Made by a program: the position numbers and the translations under genes. The notes beneath the pieces are model-generated. The model had not been told where the DNA came from, did not search any database, and saw only the letters and a list, made by a program, of their open reading frames with translations. From positions 1-64,000 of the forward strand of contig NZ_JOJL01000032.1 in NCBI RefSeq assembly GCF_000721705.1: DNA of 64,000 bases. The letters are read 5' to 3'. This stretch comes from Actinoplanes subtropicus (GTDB taxonomy: Bacteria; Actinomycetota; Actinomycetes; Mycobacteriales; Micromonosporaceae). Below are positions 34,421 through 43,548 of this stretch, in pieces. The stretch's first letter is position 1. Each line of letters begins with the position of its first letter.

Positions 34421-35726
34421 GGTCGGCCCACACGGGTCCGTCGGGGTAGGCGTACCGCTTCAGGGAGTCCGGGTGCATCTGGGCGCTCAGGCCGGGCGCG
34501 GTGGGTGCGACATACCGGCCGTCGACGATGCGTACCGGATCGACGAAGTGCTCGTGCAGGTGGTCGACGTACTCGATCACCCGGTCGGTCATCGTGCCGG
34601 AGACCGCGACGAAGTCGAACATCGACAGGTGCTGGACCATCTCGCACAGCCCGACACCGCCGGCGTGCGGGCAGACCGGCACGCCGAACTTCGCGGCGAG
34701 CAGCAGGATCGCGATGTTCTCGTTGATCCCGCCCACCCGGGCCGAGTCGATCTGGACGATGTCCACCGCCCCGGCCTGCAACAGCTGCTTGAACATCACC
34801 CGGTTGGCGACGTGCTCGCCGGTCGCGACCTTGATCGGCCGCAGTGCGCTGCGCACGGCGGCGTGCCCCAGGATGTCGTCGGGCGAGGTGGGTTCCTCGA
34901 TCCAGTACGGGTCGTACGGGGCCAGCCGGCGCATCCAGTCGATCGCCGGCTGCACGTCCCAGCGCTGGTTGGCGTCGACCGCGATGCGGACGCCGTCGCC
35001 GACCGCCTCCCGGGCGGTCCGCATCCGGCGGATGTCGTCCTCGAGGGTGGCGCCGACCTTCAGCTTGATCTGGGCGAAGCCGTCGGCGACGGCCTCGCGG
35101 GCCAGCCGGGTGAGTTTCTCGTCGCTGTAGCCCAGCCAGCCCGGCGAGGTCGTGTACGCGGGGTAGCCGCGCTCCAGGAGCAGGTCGATCCGTTCCTGCC
35201 GCCCGGGTTCCGCGCGCCGCAGGATCTCCAACGCGTCGGCGGGGGTGAGCGCGTCGCTGAGCCAGCGGAAGTCGACCTGGTCGACGAGTTGCTCCGGCGA
35301 CATCTCACCGAGGAGACGCCAGACGGGTTTCTCCGCCCGTTTGGCGGCCAGGTCCCAGGCGGCGTTGACGACGGCGCCGGTGGCCATGTGGATGACGCCC
35401 TTCTCCGGCCCGAGCCAGCGCAGCTGCGGGTCGTGGATCAGCGAGCGGGCGAAACCGCCGAGGTCGTCGCAGATGTCGGCGACCGGGCGGCCGACCACGA
35501 ACGGGGCCAGGGCGGCGATGGCGTTGGCCTGTATGTCGTTGCCGCGGCCGGTGGTGAACGCGAGGGCGTGACCCTCGTGCCCGTCGCCCGCGTCGGTGCG
35601 CAGCACCACGTACGCGGCCGAATAGTCCGGCTCCGGGTTCATCGCGTCCGAACCATCCAGCTGTTCGGAGGTAGGGAAACGTACGTCCAGGACGTCCAGC
35701 GCGATGATGTGCGCGGAAGCAGGCAT
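34413..35726 (-). CDS. L-fuconate dehydratase (enolase superfamily)
   Basis: 437-residue enolase-superfamily dehydratase converting L-fuconate to 2-keto-3-deoxy-L-fuconate. Catalytic KLK (K221/K223), metal ligands D251 (AVDANQRWD), E277 ([10 protein letters not shown]) and E304 (ATGEHV), and His354 in [10 protein letters not shown]. These line up with the Lys220/His351 and Asp248/Glu274/Glu301 set described for Xanthomonas campestris FucD, each shifted by three or so. The [13 protein letters not shown] stretch is diagnostic of FucD within the superfamily. ATG 35726 has CAGGAG upstream. It follows the importer genes and overlaps the lactonase gene, so uptake and catabolism are in one operon. 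Confidence 0.93.
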   Translation of the reverse strand: MPASAHIIALDVLDVRFPTSEQLDGSDAMNPEPDYSAAYVVLRTDAGDGHEGHALAFTTGRGNDIQANAIAALAPFVVGRPVADICDDLGGFARSLIHDPQLRWLGPEKGVIHMATGAVVNAAWDLAAKRAEKPVWRLLGEMSPEQLVDQVDFRWLSDALTPADALEILRRAEPGRQERIDLLLERGYPAYTTSPGWLGYSDEKLTRLAREAVADGFAQIKLKVGATLEDDIRRMRTAREAVGDGVRIAVDANQRWDVQPAIDWMRRLAPYDPYWIEEPTSPDDILGHAAVRSALRPIKVATGEHVANRVMFKQLLQAGAVDIVQIDSARVGGINENIAILLLAAKFGVPVCPHAGGVGLCEMVQHLSMFDFVAVSGTMTDRVIEYVDHLHEHFVDPVRIVDGRYVAPTAPGLSAQMHPDSLKRYAYPDGPVWADRV

Positions 35727-35764
35727 GGTGCGGGCTCCTGTGGGGTGCGAGGCGGTCACGCGGC

Positions 35765-36793
35765 TCAGTCCTGGACCTTGCCGCCGGTGATCCGCGAGAC
35801 GATCAGCGCGGCGAGGATGATCAGGCCGTTGAGGGCTCCGATCCATTGGGCGGGGATGCCGGCGAGGGTGAGCACGTTCTGGATCATGAACAGCAGCAGG
35901 ATGCCGGTGAACGCGCCGAACATGGTGCCCTTGCCGCCGTTGAGGCTGATGCCGCCGATGACGGCCGCCGCGAAGACGGTGAAGATGTAGCCGTTGCCCT
36001 GGGCCGAGGCGACCGAGGCGAGCCGGCCGGACAGCAGCAGCCCGGCCAGCGCGGCCAGCACACTGCCGGTGACAATGACGATCCACAACACCCGGTCGGT
36101 ACGGATACCGGCGGCCTTGGCAGCGTCGACGTTCCCGCCGATCGCGTACAGCGACCGGCCGAAGCTCGTCCAGCCCAGCACGACGATCGCCACCGCGAAC
36201 AGCGTCAGGCAGACCCAGATGGACGCCGGCACCCCGAACCATTCGGTCGTGCCCAGGTAGAGCATCGACGGCGGCAGGTGGAAGAAGGTCTGGCCGCCGG
36301 AGATCCCGGTCAGCGCACCCCGCAGCACGATCAGCATGCCGAGGGTGACGATGAAGCCGTTGAGCCCGAACCGGATGATCAGCATCGCGTTGATCACGCC
36401 GACGAGCGCCCCCACCGCGAGAGTCACCGGGATCGCCCACCCACCGGGCAGCAGACCGAGCCCATGCCCGGCACCGACCGGAACCACCAGCCAGGCGGCC
36501 ACACCCGGGGCCAGGCCCATGGTCGACTCGAGCGACAGGTCCATCTTCTTGACGATCAGGATCATCGTCTCGGCCAGCACCAGCAGCGCGATCTCGGACA
36601 TCGTCTGCAGCACGTTCAGCAGGTTGTCCGGTTGCAGGAAGACCGGGCTGACGATCTGCCCGACGATCGCGATGATCACGATCGCCGGGACGAGGGCGAG
36701 GTCACGCAGCCGCGCGAGGGGCACCCGGCCGCCGATCAGCCCCCGTTTCGCGGCCACGGGTGCGGGGGTTTCCGCGAGAGCGGTGTCAGGCAT
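35765..36793 (-). CDS. Sugar ABC transporter permease, RbsC family
   Basis: 342-residue inner-membrane permease with about ten hydrophobic segments: [59 protein letters not shown] and later [20 protein letters not shown]. The motif [20 protein letters not shown] is the RbsC/AraH (CUT2) cytoplasmic loop that contacts the ATPase. The Lys-rich MDLSLES motif is typical. ATG 36793 overlaps the ATPase stop by 8 bases. With the ATPase and binding protein it forms a CUT2 monosaccharide importer, probably for L-fucose. Confidence 0.93.
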   Translation of the reverse strand: MPDTALAETPAPVAAKRGLIGGRVPLARLRDLALVPAIVIIAIVGQIVSPVFLQPDNLLNVLQTMSEIALLVLAETMILIVKKMDLSLESTMGLAPGVAAWLVVPVGAGHGLGLLPGGWAIPVTLAVGALVGVINAMLIIRFGLNGFIVTLGMLIVLRGALTGISGGQTFFHLPPSMLYLGTTEWFGVPASIWVCLTLFAVAIVVLGWTSFGRSLYAIGGNVDAAKAAGIRTDRVLWIVIVTGSVLAALAGLLLSGRLASVASAQGNGYIFTVFAAAVIGGISLNGGKGTMFGAFTGILLLFMIQNVLTLAGIPAQWIGALNGLIILAALIVSRITGGKVQD

Positions 36794-38345
36794 CGAGGTT
36801 CATTCCTTCCATGGCGGCCACCAGCTCGTGGTCGTGCCAGCCGCGGCCGATCTCGGCGGTCACCCGGCCCTGGAACATCACCAGGACCCGGTCGCACACG
36901 CGCAGGTCGTCCAACTCGTCCGAGGCGATCAGCACCCCGGCACCCGACTGGGCGGTCTGTTCCACCTTGTCGAGCAGGAACTCCTTGGACCGCACGTCGA
37001 TACCGGCCGTCGGGTTGATCAGCACCAGCAGCCGCGGCTCGTCGGCCAGCGCCCGAGCCATCACGACCTTCTGCTGGTTACCACCGGACAGCCCGGAAAC
37101 GGGCAGTTGCGGACTGGGCGTCTTGATCGCCAGGTTCTCGATCATGCCGGCGGCGAGTGCGTCCCGGCGGCGGCCGTCGATGAATCCATGCGGGCCCAGC
37201 TTGCCGGGTACGGAGAGCGTGCCGTTGTCGGCGACCGACATGTCCGGCACGAAACCCTGATGGTGCCGGTCCTGCGGAACGAACCCGGCGCCGGCCGCGA
37301 GTGCGTCGGGAACGCTACCGGGCCGGGCGTGGCGCCCGGCTATCTCCACCCGGCCGGCGGCGGCCACCCGCAAGCCGACAATCGTCTCCGCGACCTCGGT
37401 GCGCCCGCTTCCGGCGGCACCGGCAAGTCCGACGATCTCGCCACTGGCGATGCGGAAGGAGATGTCTCGATAGGCGTCGGCGGCGGTCAGGGCGTCCACG
37501 TTCAAGGCCGCCGGGCCGGCGGCGTCGATCGTGCGCGTCCGGTCGTGCCGCTCGGTCGCCGCGTTCTCGCCGGTCATGGCGGCGACCAGGCCGGACCGGG
37601 GCAGGTCGGCCACCGGCGCGGTAACGATGTGCCGGGCGTCCCGGAACACCGTCACCACGTCGCAGATCTCGTAGATCTCCTGCAGGTGGTGGCTGATGAA
37701 CAGGAAGGTCACGCCTTGGGCCTGCAGGTCCCGGATGCGGCCGAACAACCGTTGGATCGCGGCGCCGTCCAGCTGGGCCGTGGGCTCGTCGAGGATGACG
37801 AAGCGCGCGCCGAACGACAGTGCCCGCGCGATTTCCACGAACTGCCGCTGCTCCACCGACAGGTCGCCGGCAAGTCTCGCCGGGTCGACGTCCACCGACC
37901 ATGCCGCCAGCAGCTCGGCGGCCCGCCGCCGCAGCGCCGACCACTTGATCAGCCCGGTGCCGCCCCGGTCGTACCGGTTGAGGAAGAGGTTCTCGGCGAC
38001 GGTGAGCGCCGGGATGATCGTCGACTTCTGGTAGACGCACGCCACCCGGCGCCGCCAGGCGTCCCGGTCGGCGAGCCCCGGCGCCGGCCGCCCGGCGAAG
38101 GTCACCGTGCCTTCGTCCGGCGCCTGCAGCCCGGTCAGGATCGACACGAGCGTGGACTTGCCGGCGCCGTTGCGGCCGACGAGAGCGTGCGTCTGTCCGG
38201 CCGCCACCGTGATACCGGCGTCGTCCAGGGCCACCGTCGGGCCGTACTTCTTCGTGACGCCCGTCGCCTGGACGACGGGCGGGTCCTCGGTGGCCCGCCC
38301 GTCGCCGGCTCGGGCGGGTGCGTCAGGCATCCCGTCCGCCTTCAT
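36786..38345 (-). CDS. Sugar ABC transporter ATPase, RbsA family (two NBDs)
   Basis: 519-residue ATPase with two nucleotide-binding domains. NBD1: Walker A GRNGAGKST, Q-loop, signature DLSVEQRQ, Walker B FVILDEPTAQL, switch His in ISHHLQ. NBD2: degenerate Walker A GAAGSGRTEV, signature LSGGNQQ, and INPTAGIDV with Asn-Pro instead of Glu-Pro, all as usual for RbsA/MglA proteins. It energises the CUT2 importer. Start: ATG 38345, or ATG 38330 (residue 6), which has a slightly better AAGGCGGACGGG leader; the first has only AAAGG touching the codon. Confidence 0.93.
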   Translation of the reverse strand: MKADGMPDAPARAGDGRATEDPPVVQATGVTKKYGPTVALDDAGITVAAGQTHALVGRNGAGKSTLVSILTGLQAPDEGTVTFAGRPAPGLADRDAWRRRVACVYQKSTIIPALTVAENLFLNRYDRGGTGLIKWSALRRRAAELLAAWSVDVDPARLAGDLSVEQRQFVEIARALSFGARFVILDEPTAQLDGAAIQRLFGRIRDLQAQGVTFLFISHHLQEIYEICDVVTVFRDARHIVTAPVADLPRSGLVAAMTGENAATERHDRTRTIDAAGPAALNVDALTAADAYRDISFRIASGEIVGLAGAAGSGRTEVAETIVGLRVAAAGRVEIAGRHARPGSVPDALAAGAGFVPQDRHHQGFVPDMSVADNGTLSVPGKLGPHGFIDGRRRDALAAGMIENLAIKTPSPQLPVSGLSGGNQQKVVMARALADEPRLLVLINPTAGIDVRSKEFLLDKVEQTAQSGAGVLIASDELDDLRVCDRVLVMFQGRVTAEIGRGWHDHELVAAMEGMNLDA

Positions 38346-38366
38346 CCTTTATCGGCTCAGCCTTCA

Positions 38367-39434
38367 TCAGCCGAGGTTGTTGCCCCACAGCGACTTGTCG
38401 TCGCTCTTGAGGCTGGCGACGCCGCCGTAGGTCGCGCCGTCCCGGGTGACCAGCGGAGCGGAGAGCTGGTCCTCCAGGACGCCGTCGCGGACCTGGATGA
38501 TCGTGCTGTTGTGGTCGGTCGGGCCCGGCTTGAACGTCTGCCCGGCGATGGCCGCCTTCACGTAGAACAGCGCGTACTTGGCGTACAGGTCGGCCGGCTG
38601 CGACACGGTGGCGTCGATCTGACCCGCCGCGATGTCCTTGAGCTCCTCGGGGATGCCGTCGTTGGACACCACGAAGACGTGTTTCGGGTCGTCCGGCGCG
38701 ACCAGCAGATTCTTCTGCTTGAGCAGTTGCAGGGTGCCGGAAAGGGCGAAGCTGGACTCCATGTAGACGCCGCGGATGTCCGGGTTCGCGGTCAGGTCGG
38801 TCTGCAGCTTCTGCGCGGCGGTCGCGCCGTCCCAGTTGGTCGCCTCGCCGAACACCTTGATCTGCGGATAGTTCGTTTTCATGCACTCGTTGAACGCGTC
38901 GGTCCGGTCCCGGCCGTTGATCGAGTCGAGGCCGCCCTCGAGCATGACGACCTTGCCCTTGCCGGCGAGCTTGGTGCCCAGGAACTGGCACGCCTTGGTG
39001 CCGTAGGCCTTGTTGTCCGCCCGCACCACCATCGCGACGCTGCCCGAGTCGGGCCGGGTGTCCACCGTGACCACCGGGATCTTCTTGGCGGCCAGCTGAT
39101 CGAGCGCCGGCGCGATCGCCGCGGTGTCCTGCGGCGCCATCACCACGCCCTTGACCCCCTGGCTCATGAAGGTCTGCACGTTCGCGGTCAGCTTCGCGAC
39201 ATCGTTCTGCGAGTTGGTCGTCTTGAGCGTCAGCCCCAGTTGGTCACCGAACTGGGGGGTGTACTTGATGAAGGAGTTCCAGAAGTCGGTGTCCGAGCGG
39301 GGATAGTCCACGCCCACGACGGGCTTGCTGCTGTCTGCGGTGGTCGCGGAGTCCCGGTTGCAGCCGCTCACGAACATCAGCGCAACGGCGGCGGTGGCGG
39401 CGGCGGTGGCACGGAGGACGGATATGTGGTTCAT
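38367..39434 (-). CDS. Sugar ABC transporter substrate-binding lipoprotein, RbsB type
   Basis: 355-residue exported lipoprotein. Signal MNHISVLRATAAATAAVALM ending in the lipobox FVSGC (Cys25), then a periplasmic-binding-protein type 1 fold: VVGVDYPRSDTDFWNSFIKY, VVMAPQDTAAIAPALDQLAA, PVVTVDTRPDS and FVVSNDGIPEELKDIAAGQI. Binding residues for the sugar cannot be assigned by eye. ATG 39434 has AGGAAAGAG upstream. It is the first gene of the minus-strand importer/catabolism operon and shares its upstream region with the divergent GH29 fucosidase, so L-fucose released outside the cell is the likely ligand. Confidence 0.93.
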   Translation of the reverse strand: MNHISVLRATAAATAAVALMFVSGCNRDSATTADSSKPVVGVDYPRSDTDFWNSFIKYTPQFGDQLGLTLKTTNSQNDVAKLTANVQTFMSQGVKGVVMAPQDTAAIAPALDQLAAKKIPVVTVDTRPDSGSVAMVVRADNKAYGTKACQFLGTKLAGKGKVVMLEGGLDSINGRDRTDAFNECMKTNYPQIKVFGEATNWDGATAAQKLQTDLTANPDIRGVYMESSFALSGTLQLLKQKNLLVAPDDPKHVFVVSNDGIPEELKDIAAGQIDATVSQPADLYAKYALFYVKAAIAGQTFKPGPTDHNSTIIQVRDGVLEDQLSAPLVTRDGATYGGVASLKSDDKSLWGNNLG

Positions 39435-39510
39435 CGCTGCTCTTTCCTGCTGGTGGGCAGACGGACGGGCGATGTTTCAGAGCCGAGAACGTCGTGTGAC
39501 GGGCTCGGTG

Positions 39511-39851
39511 GGACATGGGATGTATTTATAGCCGCCAGATCAAGGCGTGTCCATCATGTCACTCACCTGACTTCAGAAAGTCAATCTATGCACCTTTTGC
39601 TAGGAAAGTGCCTTCTTGAGAGTCTGTAAGTCATCCCATCTTTGCCGTCGACATCAGCGATGACGCGGCATTGGTCCCCAACCAGTCTTTGCCGGACGAG
39701 CGCTGGCCCGGTCGCCGGGCCTAAAGATCCCATGTCTTGAGGAAGACGCGCAGAAGCGTCAATGACATGAACGCCTCAAAGCGGGTCTTTAAGGACAATC
39801 TCGCGAGCCCTCTGGACATGATCGAACGCTGCCGATATAAATCGATCCCAT
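39511..39851. promoter_or_regulatory. Fucosidase/importer intergenic region with repeated ATGGGAT motif
   Basis: The 595-bp gap 39435-40029 holds no gene but has four ATGGGAT cores: 39515-39521 (plus, inside CATGGGATGTATTTATAG), 39633-39639 (minus, inside ATCCCATCTTTGC at 39633-39645), 39727-39733 (minus) and 39845-39851 (minus, followed on that strand by CGATTTATA). The first two blocks recur, in the same order and spacing relative to transcription, upstream of the second GH29 gene at 54606-54741. They are candidate regulator sites shared by the two fucosidases and this importer. Confidence 0.65.
39568..39583. promoter_or_regulatory. Palindrome in the importer promoter
   Basis: TGACTTCAGAAAGTCA, a 16-bp palindrome with six-base arms TGACTT/AAGTCA, 134 bp upstream of the RbsB-type start. 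It could be the site for the operon's GntR regulator; that link is a guess from position only. Confidence 0.4.
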
Positions 39852-40029
39852 GATTCGCAACACGGCGTTCACATCTCGATCACACTCGTGAGATCGGCCA
39901 ACCGCCAGGGCCGCTCGGCGTAGCGGGACACACTCGACGCCTGCGGCAATCCTTCCGTTCATTTCGCCGGGCCACTCGCACGTCGGGCATGCGCAACACG
40001 GAATTGTCTGCCATGAATTGGAGAATCCG

Positions 40030-42258
40030 ATGACACAGCCCCTCAGCAGACGCACATTCATCATCGGCACGGCCGGGCTCGCCGCCGCGGCGGCGGCCGG
40101 CGCGGCATGGGAGCCCGGAAGCGCCGAGGCCGCCGCCCCGTACACCGCTTCCTGGCCGTCGGTCGACACCCACCCGCCGGCTCCGGAGTGGTTCCAGGAC
40201 GCCAAGTTCGGCATCTACTTCCACTGGGGCGTGTTCAGCGTGCCCGCCTACGGCGACGAGTGGTACCCGCGCAGGATGTACATCAGTGGCGACGCCTGCA
40301 ACACGCACCATGTCGCCACGTATGGCCAACCGTCCGCGTGGCCGTACCACAACTTCATCAATGGGGCCAACGATCTCAACGGCAACTTCACCAAGTTCGC
40401 GCCGAAGCTGAAGTCGGCCGGCGGAAACTTCGACCCCAACGAGTGGGCCCAGCTCTTCGTCGACGCGGGCGCACGGTTCGCCGGCCCGGTCGCCGAGCAC
40501 CACGACGGCTTCTCGATGTGGAACAGCCAGGTCAACGAGTGGAACTCGGTCGCCAAGGGGCCGCAGCTCGACCTGCTGAACCTGTTCGGCACGGCGATCC
40601 GGGCCAAGAACCTGAAGCTGCTGGTGGCCATGCACCACGCGTACCACTTCAACGGCTACTACGACCACGTGCCCGCGCAGTCCGATCCCAGTCTGCAGAA
40701 GCTGTACGGACAGCTGGGCACGACGGCGGAGAACCAGCTGTGGTACGACAAGCTCAAGGAGGTCATCGACCGGGCGCAGCCGGACATCCTCTGGGAGGAC
40801 TTCGACCTCAACCTGGTCGACGAGACGCAGCGGCTGAACTTCCTGTCCTACTACTACAACCAGGCCAGCGGCTGGGGTAAAGAGGTCGTCGCCACCTACA
40901 AGGACGGCTTCGACAACAAGGGCGAGGTCTTCGATTACGAGCGCGGCGGACCGGCCGACCTCACCACACCGTATTGGCTGACCGACGACAGCATCTCCAG
41001 TTCCAGCTGGTGCTACACGGTCGGCATCGGCTACTACAGCACGCAGCAGATGCTGCACTCGCTGATCGACCGGGTCAGCAAGAACGGCAACATGCTGCTC
41101 AACATCGCCCCGATGGCCGACGGCACCATTCCTCAGGGCCAGAAGGACATCCTGCTCGGCATGGGGGACTACCTCGGCCGCTTCGGTGAGTCGATCTACT
41201 CGACCCGCGCCTGGACCGCCTACGGCGAGGGCCCGACGCAGATGGGCGGCGGCTCGTTCACCACTCCGCGGGCCGGCACCGCGCAGGACATCCGGTTCAC
41301 CCGCGACAAGACCAACACCGTGCTGTACGCGACGGTCCTCGGCTGGCCCGGTAGCACACTGACCATCGCCACGCTCAACTCCACGCGGATCGACCTCTCC
41401 TCGCTGACCTCGGTGCGGCTGCTCAACTCGACCGCCGGCAGCTACACGAACCTGGCCACCCCGACGCAGGACGCGACGGGACTGCACGTGACTCTGCCGT
41501 CGTCGGCACCGTTCTCCGCCCTCGCGTACGTGGTCAAGTTCACCTTCTCCGGCCCGATCCCGGCCCTTCAGCCCGCCGCCACGGCGATGGTCTTCAAAGA
41601 CGTCAACAACGCCGGTGGCAGCGCCCGGCTCACCCTCGGCAGCTACACCGCCGGCCAGTTGTCCGCGGCCGGGATGCCCACCCAGAGCATCTCCTCGCTG
41701 AAGCTCACCGCCGGGTACCAGATCATCGGCTACTCCGGCGACAACTTCACCGGCACCGCCTGGACCTTCACCGCCGACAACCCGGATTTGCGGAACACCG
41801 GCAACAACGACGCGATCGTCTCCCTGAAGGTGCAGTTCAACCCGGCGACCTACGTCAAGATTACGAACGTCACCGACGGGCTGGTGCTCGACAGCGGCGG
41901 CAACGTCGCGAGCGGTTCCAACCTCAAGCAATGGACCTGGAACGGCAGCACCAACCTGCAATGGCAGGCCGTCGAGCTGGGCAACGGCTACTACAAGCTG
42001 GTCAACCGGACCAACGGCATGGTCGCCGACGGGTGGGGCGCCACCAGCAACGGCTCCCCGGCCCAGCAGGCGCCCTGGAACGGCGGCACCAACCAGCAAT
42101 GGCTCATCACCGACCAGGGCAACGGCCGGTACCGGATCGCCAACCGGACCACCGGCCTGGTCCTCGACGGCGGCGGTGCCGTCGCCGAGGGCTCGATCAC
42201 CAAACAGTGGAGCGCGGACAGCAGCACCAACCTGCAGTGGACCTTCACCGCGCTCTGA
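40030..42258 (+). CDS. Secreted GH29 alpha-L-fucosidase with beta/gamma-crystallin and ricin-B domains
   Basis: 742-residue exported enzyme that releases L-fucose from glycans. Tat signal (LSRRTFIIGTAGLAAAAAA). The GH29 barrel follows: EWFQDAKFGIYFHWGVFSVP, HHDGFSMW, and PDILWEDFDLNL carrying the likely nucleophile Asp. After it a beta-sandwich, then about residues 510-600 a beta/gamma-crystallin-like motif (SLKLTAGYQIIGYSGDNFTG, TAWTF), then a ricin-B/CBM13 trefoil with three QW repeats (TNLQWQ, TNQQWL, TNLQWT). ATG 40030 follows GGAG; a TTG at 40018 is open upstream. It is divergent from the fucose importer operon, which makes it the supplier of that importer's substrate. Confidence 0.93.
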   Translation: MTQPLSRRTFIIGTAGLAAAAAAGAAWEPGSAEAAAPYTASWPSVDTHPPAPEWFQDAKFGIYFHWGVFSVPAYGDEWYPRRMYISGDACNTHHVATYGQPSAWPYHNFINGANDLNGNFTKFAPKLKSAGGNFDPNEWAQLFVDAGARFAGPVAEHHDGFSMWNSQVNEWNSVAKGPQLDLLNLFGTAIRAKNLKLLVAMHHAYHFNGYYDHVPAQSDPSLQKLYGQLGTTAENQLWYDKLKEVIDRAQPDILWEDFDLNLVDETQRLNFLSYYYNQASGWGKEVVATYKDGFDNKGEVFDYERGGPADLTTPYWLTDDSISSSSWCYTVGIGYYSTQQMLHSLIDRVSKNGNMLLNIAPMADGTIPQGQKDILLGMGDYLGRFGESIYSTRAWTAYGEGPTQMGGGSFTTPRAGTAQDIRFTRDKTNTVLYATVLGWPGSTLTIATLNSTRIDLSSLTSVRLLNSTAGSYTNLATPTQDATGLHVTLPSSAPFSALAYVVKFTFSGPIPALQPAATAMVFKDVNNAGGSARLTLGSYTAGQLSAAGMPTQSISSLKLTAGYQIIGYSGDNFTGTAWTFTADNPDLRNTGNNDAIVSLKVQFNPATYVKITNVTDGLVLDSGGNVASGSNLKQWTWNGSTNLQWQAVELGNGYYKLVNRTNGMVADGWGATSNGSPAQQAPWNGGTNQQWLITDQGNGRYRIANRTTGLVLDGGGAVAEGSITKQWSADSSTNLQWTFTAL

Positions 42259-42335
42259 CCGCGGTCCGGCCGCCTGGGACGGCCGCGCGCGCGTCGTCGT
42301 CGAAGGTCGCCCGGAAGCGATCACCGATCTGTGTG

Positions 42336-43487
42336 TCATCGGACGGGCTGGGCGAGCAGTTGGCGGCCGGCCCGTTCGTGCCGTACGTGCGGACCCCGTA
42401 GGGCGACGCGGTGCTCAGGGCGGCCGAGCGCCTGGATGACCGGCTCGTCGACGGTGATCCCGAGCCCGGGTGAGTCGCCGAGGACGAATGCGCCGTCCTC
42501 GACGTCCAGGTCGAGGGTCAGGCCGGTGGGCGTGTCGAGGTTCTGCAGCTCGACGGCGAGGTGGTTGGGAACGGCGGTGGCGGCGTGCACGAGTGGTACG
42601 GGGGTGGTGCCGATCGGGCTGACCGGCAGGTCGTGGGCGTGTGCCAGGGCGGCGACGCGCAGGAAGTGGGTGACGCCCCAGCCGGCGCCGATCTGGACGA
42701 TGTCGACGGCGCCGGCGGCGAGCAAGGGCCGGTACTGCTCCAGGCCGGTCAGGTTCTCGCCGGTCGCGACGGCGGCTCGGATGCCGCGGCCGACGGCGGC
42801 CAGCCCTTCGGCGTCCCACCGGCGGACCGGTTCCTCGATCCAGGTCAGGTCGAGGCTGCGCTCCAGCTCGGCGACGTGCCGGACGGCCTCCTTGCGGGTC
42901 CAGAACTCGTTGGCGTCCAGCATCAGGCCCGGCCGTCGCTCTCCCGTGGACTCGGCCAGCACGTCGTGGACGAGGTGCAGGCGGCGGCGGTCGTCGTCGA
43001 GGTTCCGGCCGCCCTTGAGCTTGGCGGCCCGCAGACCCCGTTCGGCGTATCGGCGGTAGACGGTCACCAGGTCGTCGTCGGAGAGGCCGAAGTCGAGGCC
43101 GGAGGCGTACGCGGGAACGACCCGGTCGCGGCCGCCGAGCAGCCGCCACAGGGGTTCGCCGGCGGCCTTCGCCTTGATGTCCCAGAGGGCGGTGTCCAGC
43201 GCGCCGATGGTGCCGAACACGGCGCCGGCGTGCCCCGCCTTGAAGGTGTGCCGGAGCATGCGGTCGTACAGCGTCGCGACGCACCGAGGGTCCTCGCCGT
43301 CGATCGCCGCGAAGACCGTATCGATCTCGATGTGGGGACCGAGTCCCACGCCGGTGATGCCCGCATCGGTGTCGACGAGAACGACCGGTACCCCGGTCAC
43401 CCCGTCGGTGATCAACCCGTTGGCGTCGCCGACCGGGCGTCCCCAGTCCAGGACGGTGGTCAGCGTACGGAAGCCGGTGATGCGCAT
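42336..43487 (-). CDS. Enolase-superfamily protein, mandelate-racemase type
   Basis: 383-residue member of the MR/muconate-lactonising group, probably an acid-sugar dehydratase or epimerase. K156-L-K158 (AAKLKGG), D191 (LDANEFW), E218 (WIEEP) and E244 (ATGEN) give the base and the three metal ligands. At the strand where family members have a catalytic His (usually PHG) this protein has PIG (about 291-293), so that base seems absent or moved. ATG 43487 has GAAAGG upstream. It lies at the end of the minus-strand CUT1 importer operon (62 bp after the MalG-type permease gene), so it probably acts on the imported sugar acid. It is not a close match to the fuconate dehydratase at 34413. Confidence 0.83.
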   Translation of the reverse strand: MRITGFRTLTTVLDWGRPVGDANGLITDGVTGVPVVLVDTDAGITGVGLGPHIEIDTVFAAIDGEDPRCVATLYDRMLRHTFKAGHAGAVFGTIGALDTALWDIKAKAAGEPLWRLLGGRDRVVPAYASGLDFGLSDDDLVTVYRRYAERGLRAAKLKGGRNLDDDRRRLHLVHDVLAESTGERRPGLMLDANEFWTRKEAVRHVAELERSLDLTWIEEPVRRWDAEGLAAVGRGIRAAVATGENLTGLEQYRPLLAAGAVDIVQIGAGWGVTHFLRVAALAHAHDLPVSPIGTTPVPLVHAATAVPNHLAVELQNLDTPTGLTLDLDVEDGAFVLGDSPGLGITVDEPVIQALGRPEHRVALRGPHVRHERAGRQLLAQPVR

Positions 43488-43548
43488 GTCAGCCTTTCGT
43501 GGAGCTGGCGGTGCCCCGGTCGGCACGGTGGCGTCGAACGTGAGGGAC

